Shown: positions 11,729 through 22,792, counted from the stretch's first letter. The stretch: 64,000 nt of DNA from Ornithodoros turicata (GCF_037126465.1 NC_088201.1:130076665-130140664); one strand, 5' to 3'. The notes: generated by a model from the letters alone, not told the origin. Numbers and translations are program-made.

Positions 11729-12513
11729 TCAACAAAGGGCAATCGAATGGTACACTTTATGAAAGGAGCAGGGGTACGAGACCGTCGCTTTAACAATTTC
11801 GATGGCGGAACCATCGCTCTCGCGGGTATACGCAACTTCTTTCTTTACATTAAGGACTCCGCTGGGCTGCAGGTACTTCGCTGTATAAGCGTGAGCCTTC
11901 AAATATGCGGCCCATCGCGTGCAGATAGGGTTCTGGAATATATGGATCAACAATGACTTCAGCAAGTGACCATAGTTCGACCACGCTACAGGCAGACTGT
12001 TCAGAGGACACGTAGACGATTAGGGTAGCGTGGTTATTGATACGGTGATGCCGCACTTTCTCTTGAGTAGTTTTCAAGATATCTCGTGCTATTAGGTTGG
12101 GGTCGAGCTGACAAAACGAATCCGATTGTGTCGCACATCTGAAGACGATTGGGATGCTAGCAAGTCGACTTTTCCAATACGTGACTACTTGGAATGGCTC
12201 CTCACCCTTGCCTTCAGCGACTTGCATATCTGCCACGCAATCTGTGTTTTGAAGGATACCGGTAGCGTGGCCGAGCTCGGCGTTCAAGATCTCCGTTTGG
12301 GAGGTTTGTGGTGTGGGCACCACGACTCATATTCATCGGAGACCGACTTCTGTCAGGCGAGTGCAAGCGTGAGGAACAGCTGCCGCTGCGCCCTCTACGA
12401 ACAAGGCGGCTCTCACCGCCTGCATCCATGAAAGAGGTAGATATATGGCTGGCTAGAAGGAAAGGCACATTTTTGTGGGGCTCACAAACGCTCTTCTGTT
12501 GCGAGCCGACCAT
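11729..12513 (-). pseudogene. LINE ORF1 N-terminal fragment
   Basis: Minus-strand frames in relay carry an ORF1-like protein. A Ser/Arg-rich start near 12513 (SRLHSPDRSRSP) is followed by FQVVTYWKSRLASIPIVF, LDPNLIARDIL, and an AEVIVDPYIPEPY stretch. After a frame change comes VLNVKKEVAYTRESDG (11729-11965). This is the order of the domain that precedes the CCHC knuckles in tick LINE ORF1 proteins. At least two frameshifts separate the pieces, and the knuckle part lies further along at 10414-10599. The fragment at 13555 repeats the beginning of this protein, so two copies are present. Confidence 0.6.
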
Positions 12514-13194
12514 GTGCTCTTCCTCCAGCCACGGATTCGCGCCGGCTAAAAAGCTTAATTGTAGTTGTACAACCCCATCTGTGCCAAAAGTAGCGAGCGC
12601 CCGCGCAAGGTCTTCTCTGTGGTTGTTTATTTAGTTTTCATGTGCAAATATAGCTGGTCTGGGACGCTGAACGATTGCTGCGAAAGGCATTCCGTGACAA
12701 AAAACGCATTAAAGCAAATATTCCTTTACCGCAGTAAAAACATTGTGAAACGTGAAATTGCTCGGAATGCCCAATACGGGTCGGCTGCCAATGCATATTC
12801 CCATAGACATTAATCAATAAACACCCCCTGGTAGCTCGGTATCCACCCCCACCCCCCCTCAAGAGGTCGATTGCTGAGTTGTGCTTTTGATCTTGCACGG
12901 CTCTAATTATCTCATGCTCTGCACTCCGAAGCGCGCTCAGATGCTCAAGCAGCCCGTGGCAGCCACATGTCTGCATGCTCGTCGTCCTGACCCAACTTCG
13001 TTCTTCGCTCAGTAGATATATCTGCCTACGCTGCGTAACGCAGGGAACAGATCAATGCCGTCTTCTGCCATAGAATGCCGAACCTGTCGCCTTACAAAAA
13101 TAACCCCCGAGTCTTTGAGGTAGAGCACAAGGTCATCTTTCGAGTACTCTTTGGTAATAAGTAATGGTAATGGACCGTGATGTTACACGTGATG

Positions 13195-13325
13195 TTCACA
13201 TTATTGCGACATGATTCACGTGCCGCAGGGTCGGACTGCGGATAATTTGGACCACATGGGGCTCTTTTGACGTGCCTCCGACACACAGTGCTGGAAGCAG
13301 TGTTTACCTCACCCCCATTGGGTAC
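13195..13325 (-). repeat. SINE body fragment
   Basis: On the plus strand GACTGCGGATAATTTGGA, a CTGGGGTC-like stretch, a GTGCTGGAxGCAxTGTTTACCTC stretch and CCCCCATTG occur in the same order and spacing as in the SINE at 22600-22790. The tRNA-related head with its B box is missing. The fragment sits between LINE ORF1 pieces. Confidence 0.6.
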
Positions 13326-13554
13326 GTCATAAATATTGTCCATATTTCTGGCATGTGATCGGGATGTTGATGATAGGACAGGAATTCCAGCTAAACACGT
13401 AGCTGACAAAAGGTTGCGCGGTGCCGCTTCAGACCGTACAGAGATGAAGAGAGAACTATATCGGTAGAAACGGTGGTGAATAACCTGTTGTTAGGCTAGC
13501 AGGCGTATCTCATTAGTGACTACATTAGGATTGACCTTCCAGAAGGGTTAGTCA

Positions 13555-13764
13555 CTAGATGCTGGCCGGACTTAGTACGGGAATACCACCGGTTCGGTTC
13601 CTGTACGTGACAGTGGTGAACGGGTCCTCACGAGTAGTAGCAGCGTTGGCATCGTTCATCTCATCTATCCCGTGGCATGTGGTCGGTACCGAAGTGTACA
13701 TGGCGTTATCAGGAACATTCGTCTCTTGCGGATTGTCAGCATCACCCAAGGAAGGGCTCTCCAA
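13555..13764 (-). pseudogene. Second LINE ORF1 N-terminal fragment
   Basis: The frame starts MESPSLGDADNP and includes REDPFTTVTYRNRTGGIPV. This aligns with the FQVVTYWKSRLASIPIVF segment of the neighbouring fragment, so it is the N-terminus of another ORF1 copy of the same LINE group. It stops shortly after the motif, and a SINE fragment lies downstream in its direction of reading. Confidence 0.5.
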
Positions 13765-14802
13765 ACGTTGTCGTATGGCAGGTTGGCAGGTACCTGTTGA
13801 CTTTTAGGAAGCGTCATACAGACATCGAACCTCCCGTCCATGTTCCGCGGGAGGTTGGTAAAACGATAGATCCCTCCCTTAAAGAAAAACGATGACTCCA
13901 ACTAAGCCTAAGGATATAAATTTTGAATGTAGAGCACCGGAAAGTCGCGACGTACGCTTTCATTCCCCCTGCCGCTTGTTGCGCTCAGTCACCCAATGAC
14001 ATCCCATGTACAGTAACCACATATATGCCCAACGTCATAATTGTATGCATTTATTGAGCATTAAAGGAACTGTAAAGCGAATTGAAAACCTGTAGAAACT
14101 GCTTGCTTTTCTGGAAGCTAAATTTGGACGCTTGAGATATGTAACAGCTCTGTTGGATATTGAGCATTTTTTTCAACAATCGGACTTCAAAGACTGCTGC
14201 ACCAAGCAATGCTGGCGGACTCCACACGCGCCTAGCTTGAAGCGACTCGCGCGTAATCTGTATTGAAAACGCAAGCAACTAGGCGAGGTTGTAGTGGCTC
14301 TCAAGGGGAGTGTGGAGCGCGTTTCATCATTGGGGTGTACGGTTTGTGTATAGAATACAACAACGTAACCAGGTATTCCTACAGATCGACTGGATGCAAT
14401 GTTTTGCAAGGAGGAGTGATACAGCGAGCAGACGGCACTGAGGGGCGCAAAGAGAAAAAGACCAACAGATTGCGGGAAAACTGACACGTTACAACCGTTA
14501 GCAGTTTAAACCGAATAAGAGTTACTGTAGGTCTTCAAACCAGTTCTAATAGTAATTAATTACTTAGCTAATTTAGCGTTCTCGTATATACTTCGAGACA
14601 GCTAACGAAATGTGCTCCCGTCTTTGCTACTAAGCTGTCGTCCGAAGGCTTACCGGTCTGGATCCGGCAGAGGCGCTCATCACTGGAACTGATTCGTACT
14701 TCCCTAAACTATGTGCTAATCGTGATTGACGTGCGATAGGATGATTCCTCGTCAAACATGGTGACATAAGGCTATTAACAATACAGGGTTTGTGATCATC
14801 AC

Positions 14803-15398
14803 TAGGGATGTGCCAATCGAATCCTCGAATCCTAGGCAGGGATTAGAGATTCGGGAATCAGAATCCCAGTGCACGAAATGGCGAATCGAATCTTTCGAAT
14901 CCATCAGTCACGTTTGTTTTTCTTTTTCAAATTGGCGCCTGCGGAGTCCGTCGGAAGCCTCATTGATTCGCGGGTGTTTTCTTGTTTGTTTGTTTGGATT
15001 GCTCTAGACTGAAAGAGTTCAGGCAGGAACTGTTACATTACAAGTTTAAAAGTAACATGGTTTTGTTTTTGACAGCTGCTTAGTTTTTTTTTAAAAATAA
15101 TTCAGGCTGGAGAAGTAATGTATTTATTGTAGTCGTTGAACAACATGTTAAATAAATTAAGTTTAAGAAGAACTGTATACGGGTATATTTCCTCCTGAAA
15201 CTGCACTATTATTTAATATGTTTTTCATTAAACAAATGTATCCTTGAAACCACATTTCAGTAGCAGTTTTTTTTTTAAGCATTTTTAAAGAAAGGATTCG
15301 AAAGATTCGAGATTCCTAAGATTCGTGGATTCGCAGAACCTTCCTTGGATTCGGATCCGGGTTGGGATTCGTAAAATTCTGGATTCGTCCCATCTCTA
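14803..15398. mobile_element. hAT-type MITE rich in GATTCG
   Basis: The ends read TAGGGATG (left) and CATCTCTA (right), an imperfect terminal inverted repeat. It is flanked by ATCATCAC (14795-14802) and ATTATCAC (15399-15406), an 8-bp target duplication with one mismatch. The 596-bp element carries many GAATC/GATTC words near both ends (14816-14905 and 15295-15385), typical of subterminal transposase-binding repeats. No transposase is encoded, so it needs a hAT helper. Confidence 0.8.
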
Positions 15399-15954
15399 AT
15401 TATCACCAAGTTTAGGAATTTTGAACTTCAATTGAAGTTTAAGTGGCTTTCGGAACCAGTACACAATAAGTTGAACAGGAGGGGAATGTGGAGGTGGACC
15501 AGCATTAGCACGTCGATGTTTATTGACATTGGTATATGACCTGCGCTATTTCGATCCCTGGGTATACAGCTGTACAACAAAAAATCTTGGAAATAAACCT
15601 AAAGAAATGTAATAAATCTAAATGTATTAATTTATATCCTGTGCCACGCAACTCAAATTATTTACGGGCCCTTCTACTGAGTACGTTGATACGTGTGCCA
15701 TTAACTGCTGTACTCTTCTATTACAGAGCGGAGGTGGATACAGGGAACACACTGCAAGCATGTTAACAGGCTACCCCGGAGATGTTCAACATCATGAGAA
15801 GCTACAACAGGTGCTGTACCTCAAATTTCGAATTTAGTAGGTTCAGCAACCTTTATTTATTAGACATTAATTTACTCGACAGAGGGTTAAACAACAATCC
15901 TACCTATCAATTATGTGAAATTTGCAGTTCCAAAGTAATCTCTAAGGTAATTTA

Positions 15955-16876
15955 CGAGGGGCGTTCAAGTCAAGTCAACTGACAAGCGAGAAGTTAGTTT
16001 TATTTTTCAACGTAATTTCCAGCTGCACTAATGCACTTGTCCCAGCGTTTCACGACGGCTTGGACGCCAGCACCGTAGAAATCCTCACCGGCGCGTAGCA
16101 GCCATGATCGTACCGCGTTCTTGACCTCGTCGTCGCAGCTAAAGTGGCGGCTCCGAAGGAATGCCTTTAGTAGCCCGAAGAGATGGAAATCGCTGGGGGC
16201 GAGGTCTGGACTGTAAGGGGGATGTGGCAGCAACTCCTATCCAAGTTTCTGTAAGGTGCGTGTCGTGAGATGCGCGGTATGCGGGCGTGAATTGTGCTGT
16301 AGGAGGAGGACTCCTTCGGTGATGAGGCCCCCTTTTGCTTCAGTGCTTTATGCACATCTCTGAGAACTTGGCAGTAATATGCACTATTGATCACAGTATA
16401 TGCACTATTGATATTGCAGATCAATAGCACAGTATTGCATGTTATCCGTCGACCTTGAGGATCATGCGCTCCACAAGTTAGATGTTCCCAGGAACTCTGA
16501 TACTGGGCTCTGAGCCGCTCGTGCCGGGATCGCCCAGCACTGATGTACGGCCGTCTCTGTACCGTTTGCACCACTCAAACGCTTTGCTGCGGCTACGTGT
16601 ATCGTAGCCATACTGAGCCTGAGGTTTTCTGTGGATTTCAGGTGACTTTACGCTTTCATTCACGAGAAACTTCATGACAATTCGCTGTTCGATGTGCGCG
16701 CGTACCTCGTTGCCGGCCATCTTGTCCAGCACATGTCCTCTGTTTTGCATAAACTTTGGACCACCACGTGGTGAACGCGGAGGCCTGTCACGTGTGAAAA
16801 TCACGAAAAAGAAGTAGCGCGAGCCATTTGTACACTTAGGAGACAGAAAGTCCCGGTTTGACTTGAACGCCCCTCG
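15955..16876 (-). mobile_element. Internally deleted mariner element
   Basis: A perfect 19-bp terminal inverted repeat, CGAGGGGCGTTCAAGTCAA, lies at 15955-15973 and, inverted, at 16858-16876. A TA dinucleotide flanks each side, the mariner/Tc1 target duplication. At 922 bp it is shorter than the usual 1.3 kb. The transposase remnant (next entry) reads on the minus strand. Confidence 0.93.
16000..16804 (-). pseudogene. Mariner transposase remnant
   Basis: Minus-strand frames give the N-terminal helix-turn-helix region (IEQRIVMKFLVNE, then FEWCKRYRDGRTSV; 16478-16804) and, after frame changes, the C-terminal block PHPPYSPDLAPSDFHLF (16000-16233). The last Asp of that block is the third catalytic residue of the DD34D triad. 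The central part holding the first Asp and most of the second catalytic region has been lost or scrambled around 16240-16480. The protein cannot be functional, although the intact ends could be mobilised in trans. Confidence 0.88.
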
Positions 16877-16965
16877 TAGAAATATGTCAGAATAGATGTG
16901 CTCGAACAGTTTGACATTATTTTAAATGCACAAGCGTACCATGTCGGATAGCAGTTCTACTATAG

Positions 16966-17820
16966 CAGGGGTGCCGCAGTGCCGGCCCGCTTGGGGTTTC
17001 CATGGGGCCCGCGTGGCCCCCGAACAAAAGAAAAAAAAATCAAGGCCAAGCTTCATGAATGGTCGTCCGTTATCATTCTGCTCTGTACTCCTGCAGTTTA
17101 TCTTGCCTTATTTAGTTATCTCAAGAAGTTGTCACTGACCTGTAACAGCCGGTGACTGAGAGACGAGCGGAGCCGGTTGGCACATGACATCTGCAAAGAC
17201 CCAAAAGTAACACAAAGACAGCCAATAGACGTCGAACTTTCAACCTCTAATCACAAGCATGGTCTAATGATGGGACAAGAGGTGGAAAGTTTGACGTTCT
17301 CTGTCTGCCGGTATTGCTTTTGTCGTCTTCGCTGTTGGCTCTCTAAACCTGTTCCTGCTTCTGATATTTACTTGATTTATATTACGAGTACATTCCTACA
17401 AAAATTTATGAGCAAACCCTATGGCTGATTTTTAATATTGGACCCTGCGATGCCCCCAGAAACGGATCGGTTCAGTCGCAGACTTGGTGATATCCCGAGT
17501 AATGATTCCAGCAAGGTTTTTCAAGTGCAGGGGACCTGAAAGGGACCTTCTGGCTTACCCTTCATCCACAGTTCTTCAAAACGTTGCGGAAGACTAAGAA
17601 ATGAAACTCACTCGCCTGAAGTGCGACACACCGATAAGAAGTTGGTACGGCTTCGTTTTATTTTTACGTTGGACGCGGAGAAACCTGTCCATGTTCGGTA
17701 CAACATATGACATTGATTCATGGCTTTACGTCGCGAGACAACTGTGTCAACATACCTCTGCGAGCAGGCGTTTTCTGTAATGAGGCTGAATACGTCAGAG
17801 TTCCGCTTGCTCAATCACTT
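16966..17820 (+). pseudogene. hAT transposon remnant, C-terminal domain
   Basis: A hAT-like end CAGGGGTGCCGCAGTGCC starts at 16966, after TATAG. On the plus strand at about 17750-17815 the frame YLCEQAFSVMRLNTSE matches the dimerisation/catalytic-Glu block of ZBED/SCAND3-type hAT transposases, which read YxCEQxFSxM. The rest of the transposase is not readable, and no matching right-hand terminus was found. This is an old truncated copy. Confidence 0.5.
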
Positions 17821-18573
17821 TCAAACGATGTTGACTGAGTAGGGAGAACAACTGACAACTGTCACGGTAACCAACGACATGAGAGAGGTACCCGCCCCTT
17901 GATGTCGGAAATATATCGTGGTAATCAATCCTGTATAAAATCTGTCTCTCCGGAAGCATCGTTTGTATGTCCAAGTGAATAGTGTGTTGCTTATGTGGAG
18001 ACAAGAGTATAGCAGGTACTGAATTCGCAGGCGCACATAGTTTCCCAAGTACCACGCAATATTCTCCTAATATGGGCACTGCCTCGGTTTCATTGAGTCT
18101 AAGCAGGCCCAATGAAGCCAATGAAGAGCCAACGAATGGCAGTTTGTTGGCTGTATTGGTGACTAAATATATTTTGACTAAACCGCAAGTATACGAAACT
18201 GAGCAAGTGGGATGATGTTAGAAATTGACCAGAATACCATTATCATTCAAGCTCGAAGCCATGACGCCATTATAATTATGTTCTCAAATTGCTCAATGAA
18301 TGATTCATTTTCTTTACAATGCTCTGCCATCAAACCAAAGTGCCAATGCAATTTGACCAATAAAATTCAATGCGGCCGTGAGGATGCATCGGTGGCGGGA
18401 GGATGGTGGAAGTGGGCCGACAATGCCTAGGTGAACGGTGTTGAACCGGGCGCGTGAGAGTTCAAAGGCCCACTGATGGAGACGGCTTGGAACGCTGATA
18501 TGAAATGCAGGCCGCAACCCAGGCACGAACAATGAAAAAATGGCTAAGAAGCAAGCGAGCTGGTGAAGATGAT
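17821..18573. other. No gene recognised
   Basis: Overlapping minus-strand frames (17795-18121 and 18314-18577) have no motif that I recognise. The stretch next to the palindrome could be Penelope-like 3' untranslated sequence. Confidence 0.3.
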
Positions 18574-18710
18574 GCATAATTTAAAACCCGGAGACCAGGG
18601 AACACGAAGGGACAGACACAAACACGAAGTCTCAAACACAGCTGTGTTTGAGACTTCATGTTTGTGTCTGTCCCTTCGGGTTCCTTAGTCTTGGGGTTTT
18701 TACATTATGC
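18574..18710. repeat. Head-to-head PLE-end palindrome
   Basis: Two arms of about 68 bases meet at 18641/18642 in ACACAGCTGTGT with no spacer, and pair almost perfectly for the inner 35 bases and imperfectly out to GCATAAT / ATTATGC. Each arm reads, from the centre, AGCTGTGTTTGAGACTTC, a TGTTTGTGTCTGTCCCTTCG stretch and a TTCCYTRGTCT stretch. The same CAGCTGTGTTTGAGAC word followed by a T-rich GTCCCCTAGTCTC stretch ends the Penelope-like element at 52190-52245. The palindrome therefore looks like two PLE 3' ends joined head to head. Confidence 0.7.
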
Positions 18711-18944
18711 AGGCACGAACGTCGGTATTCATGCGAGGCCAGACAAAGGGCAATGATCTTCGGGAGGGTACGTACGCCAGGATGCGCTATGCTGTGCAAG
18801 GAGTCGAAGCCAGCCCGCCGGAGCGACACAGGAACGAATGGCCTTGCCTAGGAGGTCGAGGTGTGGCAACATAGGGCGACGGAAGAATCCGGCACTCCAA
18901 CGTTTTCGAGCTTGAGTGAGGTAGTGGGGCTGTGGCACAGTTCG

Positions 18945-19461
18945 TCAGTGGCCTGGGTCCACAAAATTGCAGGGGGGACACAGAGTTAGTGACGGCTGGT
19001 AAGGACGCTGCGCAGCCCAGAGCGTTCGCAGGACTCTTTTCTGTGCATTTGACGTGCTGGATGTCGGTGCACACCTCGGCGAGGAAAGAGAGGTGTTGAA
19101 TTTTCTCATGGGAGTACCGGCGTCTGGCAGACCAAAAGCATGGGCGAGGTGCTTCTGGTCAGTGAGGATGGTGGTGGCGAGGAAATGGCGAAAGTGACGT
19201 ACAGCAAGGTATACCGACAGGAGCTCTCTGCCGAAAGTGCTATATGTCTTCTCGATCGGCTTCAGGGTCTTCGAGAAGAAACCAATAGAACAGCAAGAGT
19301 ACCTGACCTTCTGCTGGAGGACGGCGGTGACGGAAATACCAGAGGCGTCCACCATAAGAAATGTCGGGGCGTCGCGCTTCGGGGGGTGCAAGAAAGCGGC
19401 AGCGGCGAGATCGGTGTTTATCTTGAAAAAGCCGAGTCGCGATCGGCCTCCCAAGGCATCT
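18945..19461 (-). pseudogene. Gypsy copy 1: RNase H domain
   Basis: The frame carries the RT/RNase H junction and the RNase H start: FLMVDASGISVTAVLQQ holds the first catalytic Asp. SIGFFSKTLKPIEKTYSTFGRELLSVYLAVRHFRHFL, whose Glu in GRELL is the second catalytic residue, is at about 19220-19330, followed by ILTDQKHLAHAFG with the third Asp. The frame then drifts, and the tail resembles the linker toward integrase (TDIQHVKCTEKSPANALG, in the overlapping frame 18787-19074). This RNase H would degrade the RNA strand during replication; here it is detached from a working polyprotein. Confidence 0.85.
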
Positions 19462-20460
19462 CACAAGCAGTTGATCGAGACTGAGAGAGAGAGAGAGAGA
19501 GAGAGACGTGCCTCCTGAGGGAGCAAGGCGTCGTGCAATGGGGAAGGAGTGCGGCGATAGAAACTCATCAGGCCGAGGGAACGGCGGAATTCCCGTAAGG
19601 AATGTGGCCGCGGGAAGTTGGCGATGGCTTCAATTTTTGCTTTCACGCCGAATACGCATGTTTGAACATTGGTGATGATGCCATGGGCAGCAAGGCGGAT
19701 GAAAACCTAACGCAGGCGTTCCATGCGTTCTTCTGGCGTAGAGCTTACCATGAGCAGGTCATCAATGTAAGCAAGTACGAAAGCTAAGCATTGGGTGACG
19801 GAATCAGTGGAAAATAGGAACGTTTGTGCCGCGTTGCGAAGAGCATAAGTCGGAATGGCGTCGTGATTGCAGTCTCCTTAATATCGGCTGGGGCGACAGG
19901 GATTTGGTGATAGGCCTTCACGGTGATTTATCCAGAGCCCCCTACAACCCCCGAACACCCCCCAAAATGCGGAGGAGACTCCTAAAATCTCGTGAGATTG
20001 CGCAATATTGAGCGAAAAGCATGTAAATACGCCCCCTTGCAGACCCCCCCTCCCCCCCCCCCCCCCCCAAGGACGAAAGTCTGGGTAAACCACTGGGCCT
20101 TCATCAGGTCAAGTTTGCTGAAGATGGTGGCGTCGTGCAAGCTGACGGTGAAGTCCTGCAGCTGAGGGAAGGGGTGACGGTCCGTCACACAACAATCGCC
20201 ACAACGACGCCAATCACCCGTCTTCTTTAAGATCATACGGAGGGCGGAAGACCAGTCACTGGAAGATCGTCTTGCCACGCCAGTGGAGAGAATATAGTCG
20301 AACTCTGCGCGGGCAATCTTGAGCTTCTCAGGATCAAGACGCCGCACGGGGAGAAAATGGGCGCACCGGTGGTTTCGATGTGGTTAATGACGTCATGGGC
20401 CAAAGGGCGCTGTGTCAGAGAGAGGAACTCACAAAACAGAGCGGGATAAGGCGACTGCAA
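19461..20460 (-). pseudogene. Gypsy copy 1: reverse transcriptase
   Basis: Minus-strand frames in relay give RPLAHDVINHIETTGAP (20233-20460), then RRLDPEKLKIARAEFDYILSTG, KKTGDWRRCGD and ATIFSKLDLMKA with the first catalytic Asp (19982-20347). After a nested insertion at 19921-20095 comes KAYHQIPVAPADIKETAITTPF in the next frame, and the C-terminal thumb FPRPHSLREFRRSLGLMSFYRR (19461-19646). The YVDD-equivalent lies in badly decayed sequence near 19740. A (GA)12 microsatellite at 19480-19506 breaks the end. Several frameshifts make it non-functional. Confidence 0.85.
19921..20095. mobile_element. hAT MITE nested in gypsy copy 1
   Basis: The perfect 8-bp duplication GGCCTTCA flanks the insert (19913-19920 and 20096-20103). 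The ends CGGTGATTTATCCAGA and, inverted, CAGTGGTTTACCCAGA pair with four mismatches. Removing the 175 bp rejoins the gypsy RT reading LDLMKA to AYHQIP, so the insertion point is certain. The interior is low complexity and includes a long C run at 20050-20069. The 8-bp duplication and CAGTG-like end indicate hAT. Confidence 0.9.
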
Positions 20461-20734
20461 AGCGTTGCAGGAAATGTCGCGTGCGACGGTGAGGGCCTAT
20501 GCGGAAACGGCTCGTATATAGAGAGGTTCGTTGATGTGTCAACCAGGCGCTTGCAAGCTATGTCCATGGAAAAGCTGAGTGCGGGAGGCGTTATCCACAA
20601 CAAAGAGGCGGCTGCTGGAAAAGCTGGAGACTGCGCCAGCCGCTAAACGTCTCCGCTGAGGTCTCTCGACCACTCACAGGGGCGGGGGCATCGGCGTGCG
20701 GCATACCCGAAACGCTCATGGTACAAGGAAGGGC

Positions 20735-21461
20735 CTATTGAGGCGTCAGAAGTGGAGCTTGGAGATCGTCGTCATCCATGGGATCGGGACCGGGGGCGTT
20801 GCCGTGTGCGATGCCGGGGCTGGGGGCTCTGTGGTTCAGCCGTCGAAGCGACCACGGCCGAGGGGCGGTTGAAATCAGCGCGGAGTTGCTCGACCTAGTG
20901 TTGATCAGGGGTTTCACACGGGCGAGAAAGAGGGCAAGGTTAATGCGAGGGGGATGGCGCATGTGCGGTCGCCGCAAGCGCAGACGATGGAATAGCGCAG
21001 AACGACTGGGGACAGACTGATCCATGATCTTGACTCCATGAGTGGCCAGTTCTTGCAACGGCACGGTGGTGACAGAGACCAAGATCATCTGCACGTTAAG
21101 CGAAAGCTTTTGCAGAAAGAGCTCCTTGAGAAGGGCCACGTCGAAGGTGAGAGCGCACTCGCGGATGAGGTTCTGCATGTGCCGGAGCAGCTGGCTGGGA
21201 CAGCGGTCGTCCAGCCCCTCAGCAGTGAGGAGTTGCTGCAGACGCTTGCACTCGGAAGTGGTAGTGCGTACGGCAATGCACGGTCTTGCCCACGGCGATG
21301 AGTTGCACGGCAATCTCTTGTGGCAGGATGCTGACAACATACCGGGACTTGGTCACTTGAGAAGTCATATTGGCAAGTGCGATTTGGCATTCTAGTTGTA
21401 GAAGCCAGACCGTGCGTTTGTCGGTCCAGAAGGATGGAAGTCGGACGCTGTTGTGCTGCAC
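20735..21461 (-). pseudogene. Gypsy copy 1: gag
   Basis: Overlapping minus-strand frames give VRLPSFWTDKRTVWLLQLE and ANMTSQVTKSRYVVSILPQE (21219-21461), then ECKRLQQLLTAEGLDDRCPSQ, LKELFLQKLSLNVQMIL and a QELATHGVKIMDQS stretch (20735-21340). Gypsy copy 2 encodes the same set at 49838-50380, which confirms the family. A frameshift near 21250-21330 separates the two halves. Gag proteins of this group build the particle that holds the RNA. Confidence 0.85.
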
Positions 21462-22004
21462 AGAGGCGGAGGCAACATAATCTTCTGTACCCTAAAGAAC
21501 CAGGTATGGCGGCACCGGGTTGCCTGGTGGAGCAGGACAGGGGGGGGGGGGGGCTGCTGCGTGGTACGCCGCGACGTTCGGGTCACCGAAAATGCGGCTC
21601 AGAAAAGAGATGGAAGGTCCGACGAAATATTTATTCGGCCTGAGCACATGAGTCAACTGATATGGGTCTAGCGAAACGGACTTCGCAGCGAACAGACAAG
21701 CTCGTGTAGCGTGCCGCGATGACGATGACAAATATCGGGCGCCACAACGCTTTCGAGAGTTTTAACAGCTCTCTACGGAACTATGAAGGAAGCAGTGAAA
21801 TGAAATATCAGCATCACGATGCCATCCACTTGAAAGGAATCAGGGGTATCATGTTCTCCGAAGCGTTGTCGAAGATCCTTTCCGATCGGCTAACCCTACT
21901 TATCCCTAAGGCTACTTAAGATATCTCTGTCACCGTATACGATCACTCGGACGATTTCTTTTTTTTTTTTTTGTCTAATAGTGATGCTGTGATGTTACGC
22001 GTAA

Positions 22005-22569
22005 GCCGGCGTTCACACAGGGCAACTTTTCCCAGCAACACAAGCAACTCGAACCAACGTCTTAAGAGCAATTTTGGGTCCGCGTTCACATGTAACTCGG
22101 TAGCTCCACCCACAAGGAACCTTACGGCGACCGGACAATGCGGGTTCGAATCGGACTGGTGGAATCTTTTTTTAGCTGCTGTTTGTCAAAGTTTAACCAG
22201 CTTCTTTTTTTTTTCTTGCGCGAATAGATCATTATTACCTTCAAAAAATGGACATTGACATGTTTTCGTGACATTAGTGAAACAAAAAAAAAAGTTATTT
22301 CTCAGCTGCACCTGCAGGATTTGACCCAATGAATCCACGAACGAAATCCATCACGCCATCGGGAGTCACGTGGCAATGCTCCCCTCGCCAACGCCTCCGG
22401 AGGTGCTGTTCTCGCTGACTAACCGGTGTGCGAGTAACTTCTCAGGTTTTTGGTCGGACAGTGGTTACGAGCAACTCGAGTTACTGGAGGTTGCCGGTGT
22501 AGGCCAACTGCCAGAGACTCAAAAATTGCTCATAGCTGCTGGGAAAAGTTGCCCCATGTGAACGCTGCC
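22005..22569. mobile_element. MITE with GCGTTCACA ends
   Basis: The left end reads GCCGGCGTTCACACAGGG, then CAACTTTTCCCAGCA. The right end, inverted, reads GGCAGCGTTCACATGGGG, then CAACTTTTCCCAGCA. This gives about 33 bp of terminal inverted repeat with few mismatches in 565 bp. It is flanked by TAA (left) and TGA (right), close to the 3-bp TWA duplication of PIF/Harbinger elements. Extra internal inverted words occur (CAACTCGAGTTACT; GTTGCCGGTGTAGG). No coding capacity was seen. Confidence 0.7.
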
Positions 22570-22599
22570 TGAGCTTTGTCTGTCCAGTGTGGCGACATT

Positions 22600-22792
22600 T
22601 TGCACGTGCAGCAGGGCAGGACTGCGGATAATTTGGAGCACCTGGGGTCCTTCTGACGTACGCCGGAAATCTCCAACATAAGGTGCTGGATGCAATGTTT
22701 ACCTCCCCCACATTGCTACCGTCCTCAGTCGAGATCGAACCCGCGATCTTGAGCTCAGCAGGCCAGCACGTTACCGAATGAGTAACCGAGAA
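22600..22792 (-). mobile_element. tRNA-derived SINE
   Basis: On the minus strand the element starts near 22792 with GGTAACGTGCTGGCCTGCTGAG (A-box region) and a B box GGTTCGATCTC (22732-22742). A body containing GGTAAACATTGCATCCAGC and CTCCAAATTATCCGCAGTC follows. The same body recurs at 13195-13325. tRNA-derived SINEs are described from ixodid ticks under the name Ruka; whether this is that family needs comparison. Such elements are copied by LINE machinery. Confidence 0.7.

Larger units (their letters stand above)
18730..21650 (-). mobile_element. Ty3/gypsy retrotransposon, copy 1 (decayed)
   Basis: Gag, reverse transcriptase and RNase H domains follow in order on the minus strand. At the 5' side, CGGTGACCCGAACGTCG (minus strand of 21572-21590) looks like a mutated primer-binding site of the TGGTGACCC type. 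An AATAAA (21630-21635, minus) lies in what should be the 5' LTR. The protease core and integrase are not readable. The copy belongs to the same family as copy 2 at 46855-50640. Poly-C, poly-G and GA runs interrupt it. Confidence 0.85.
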
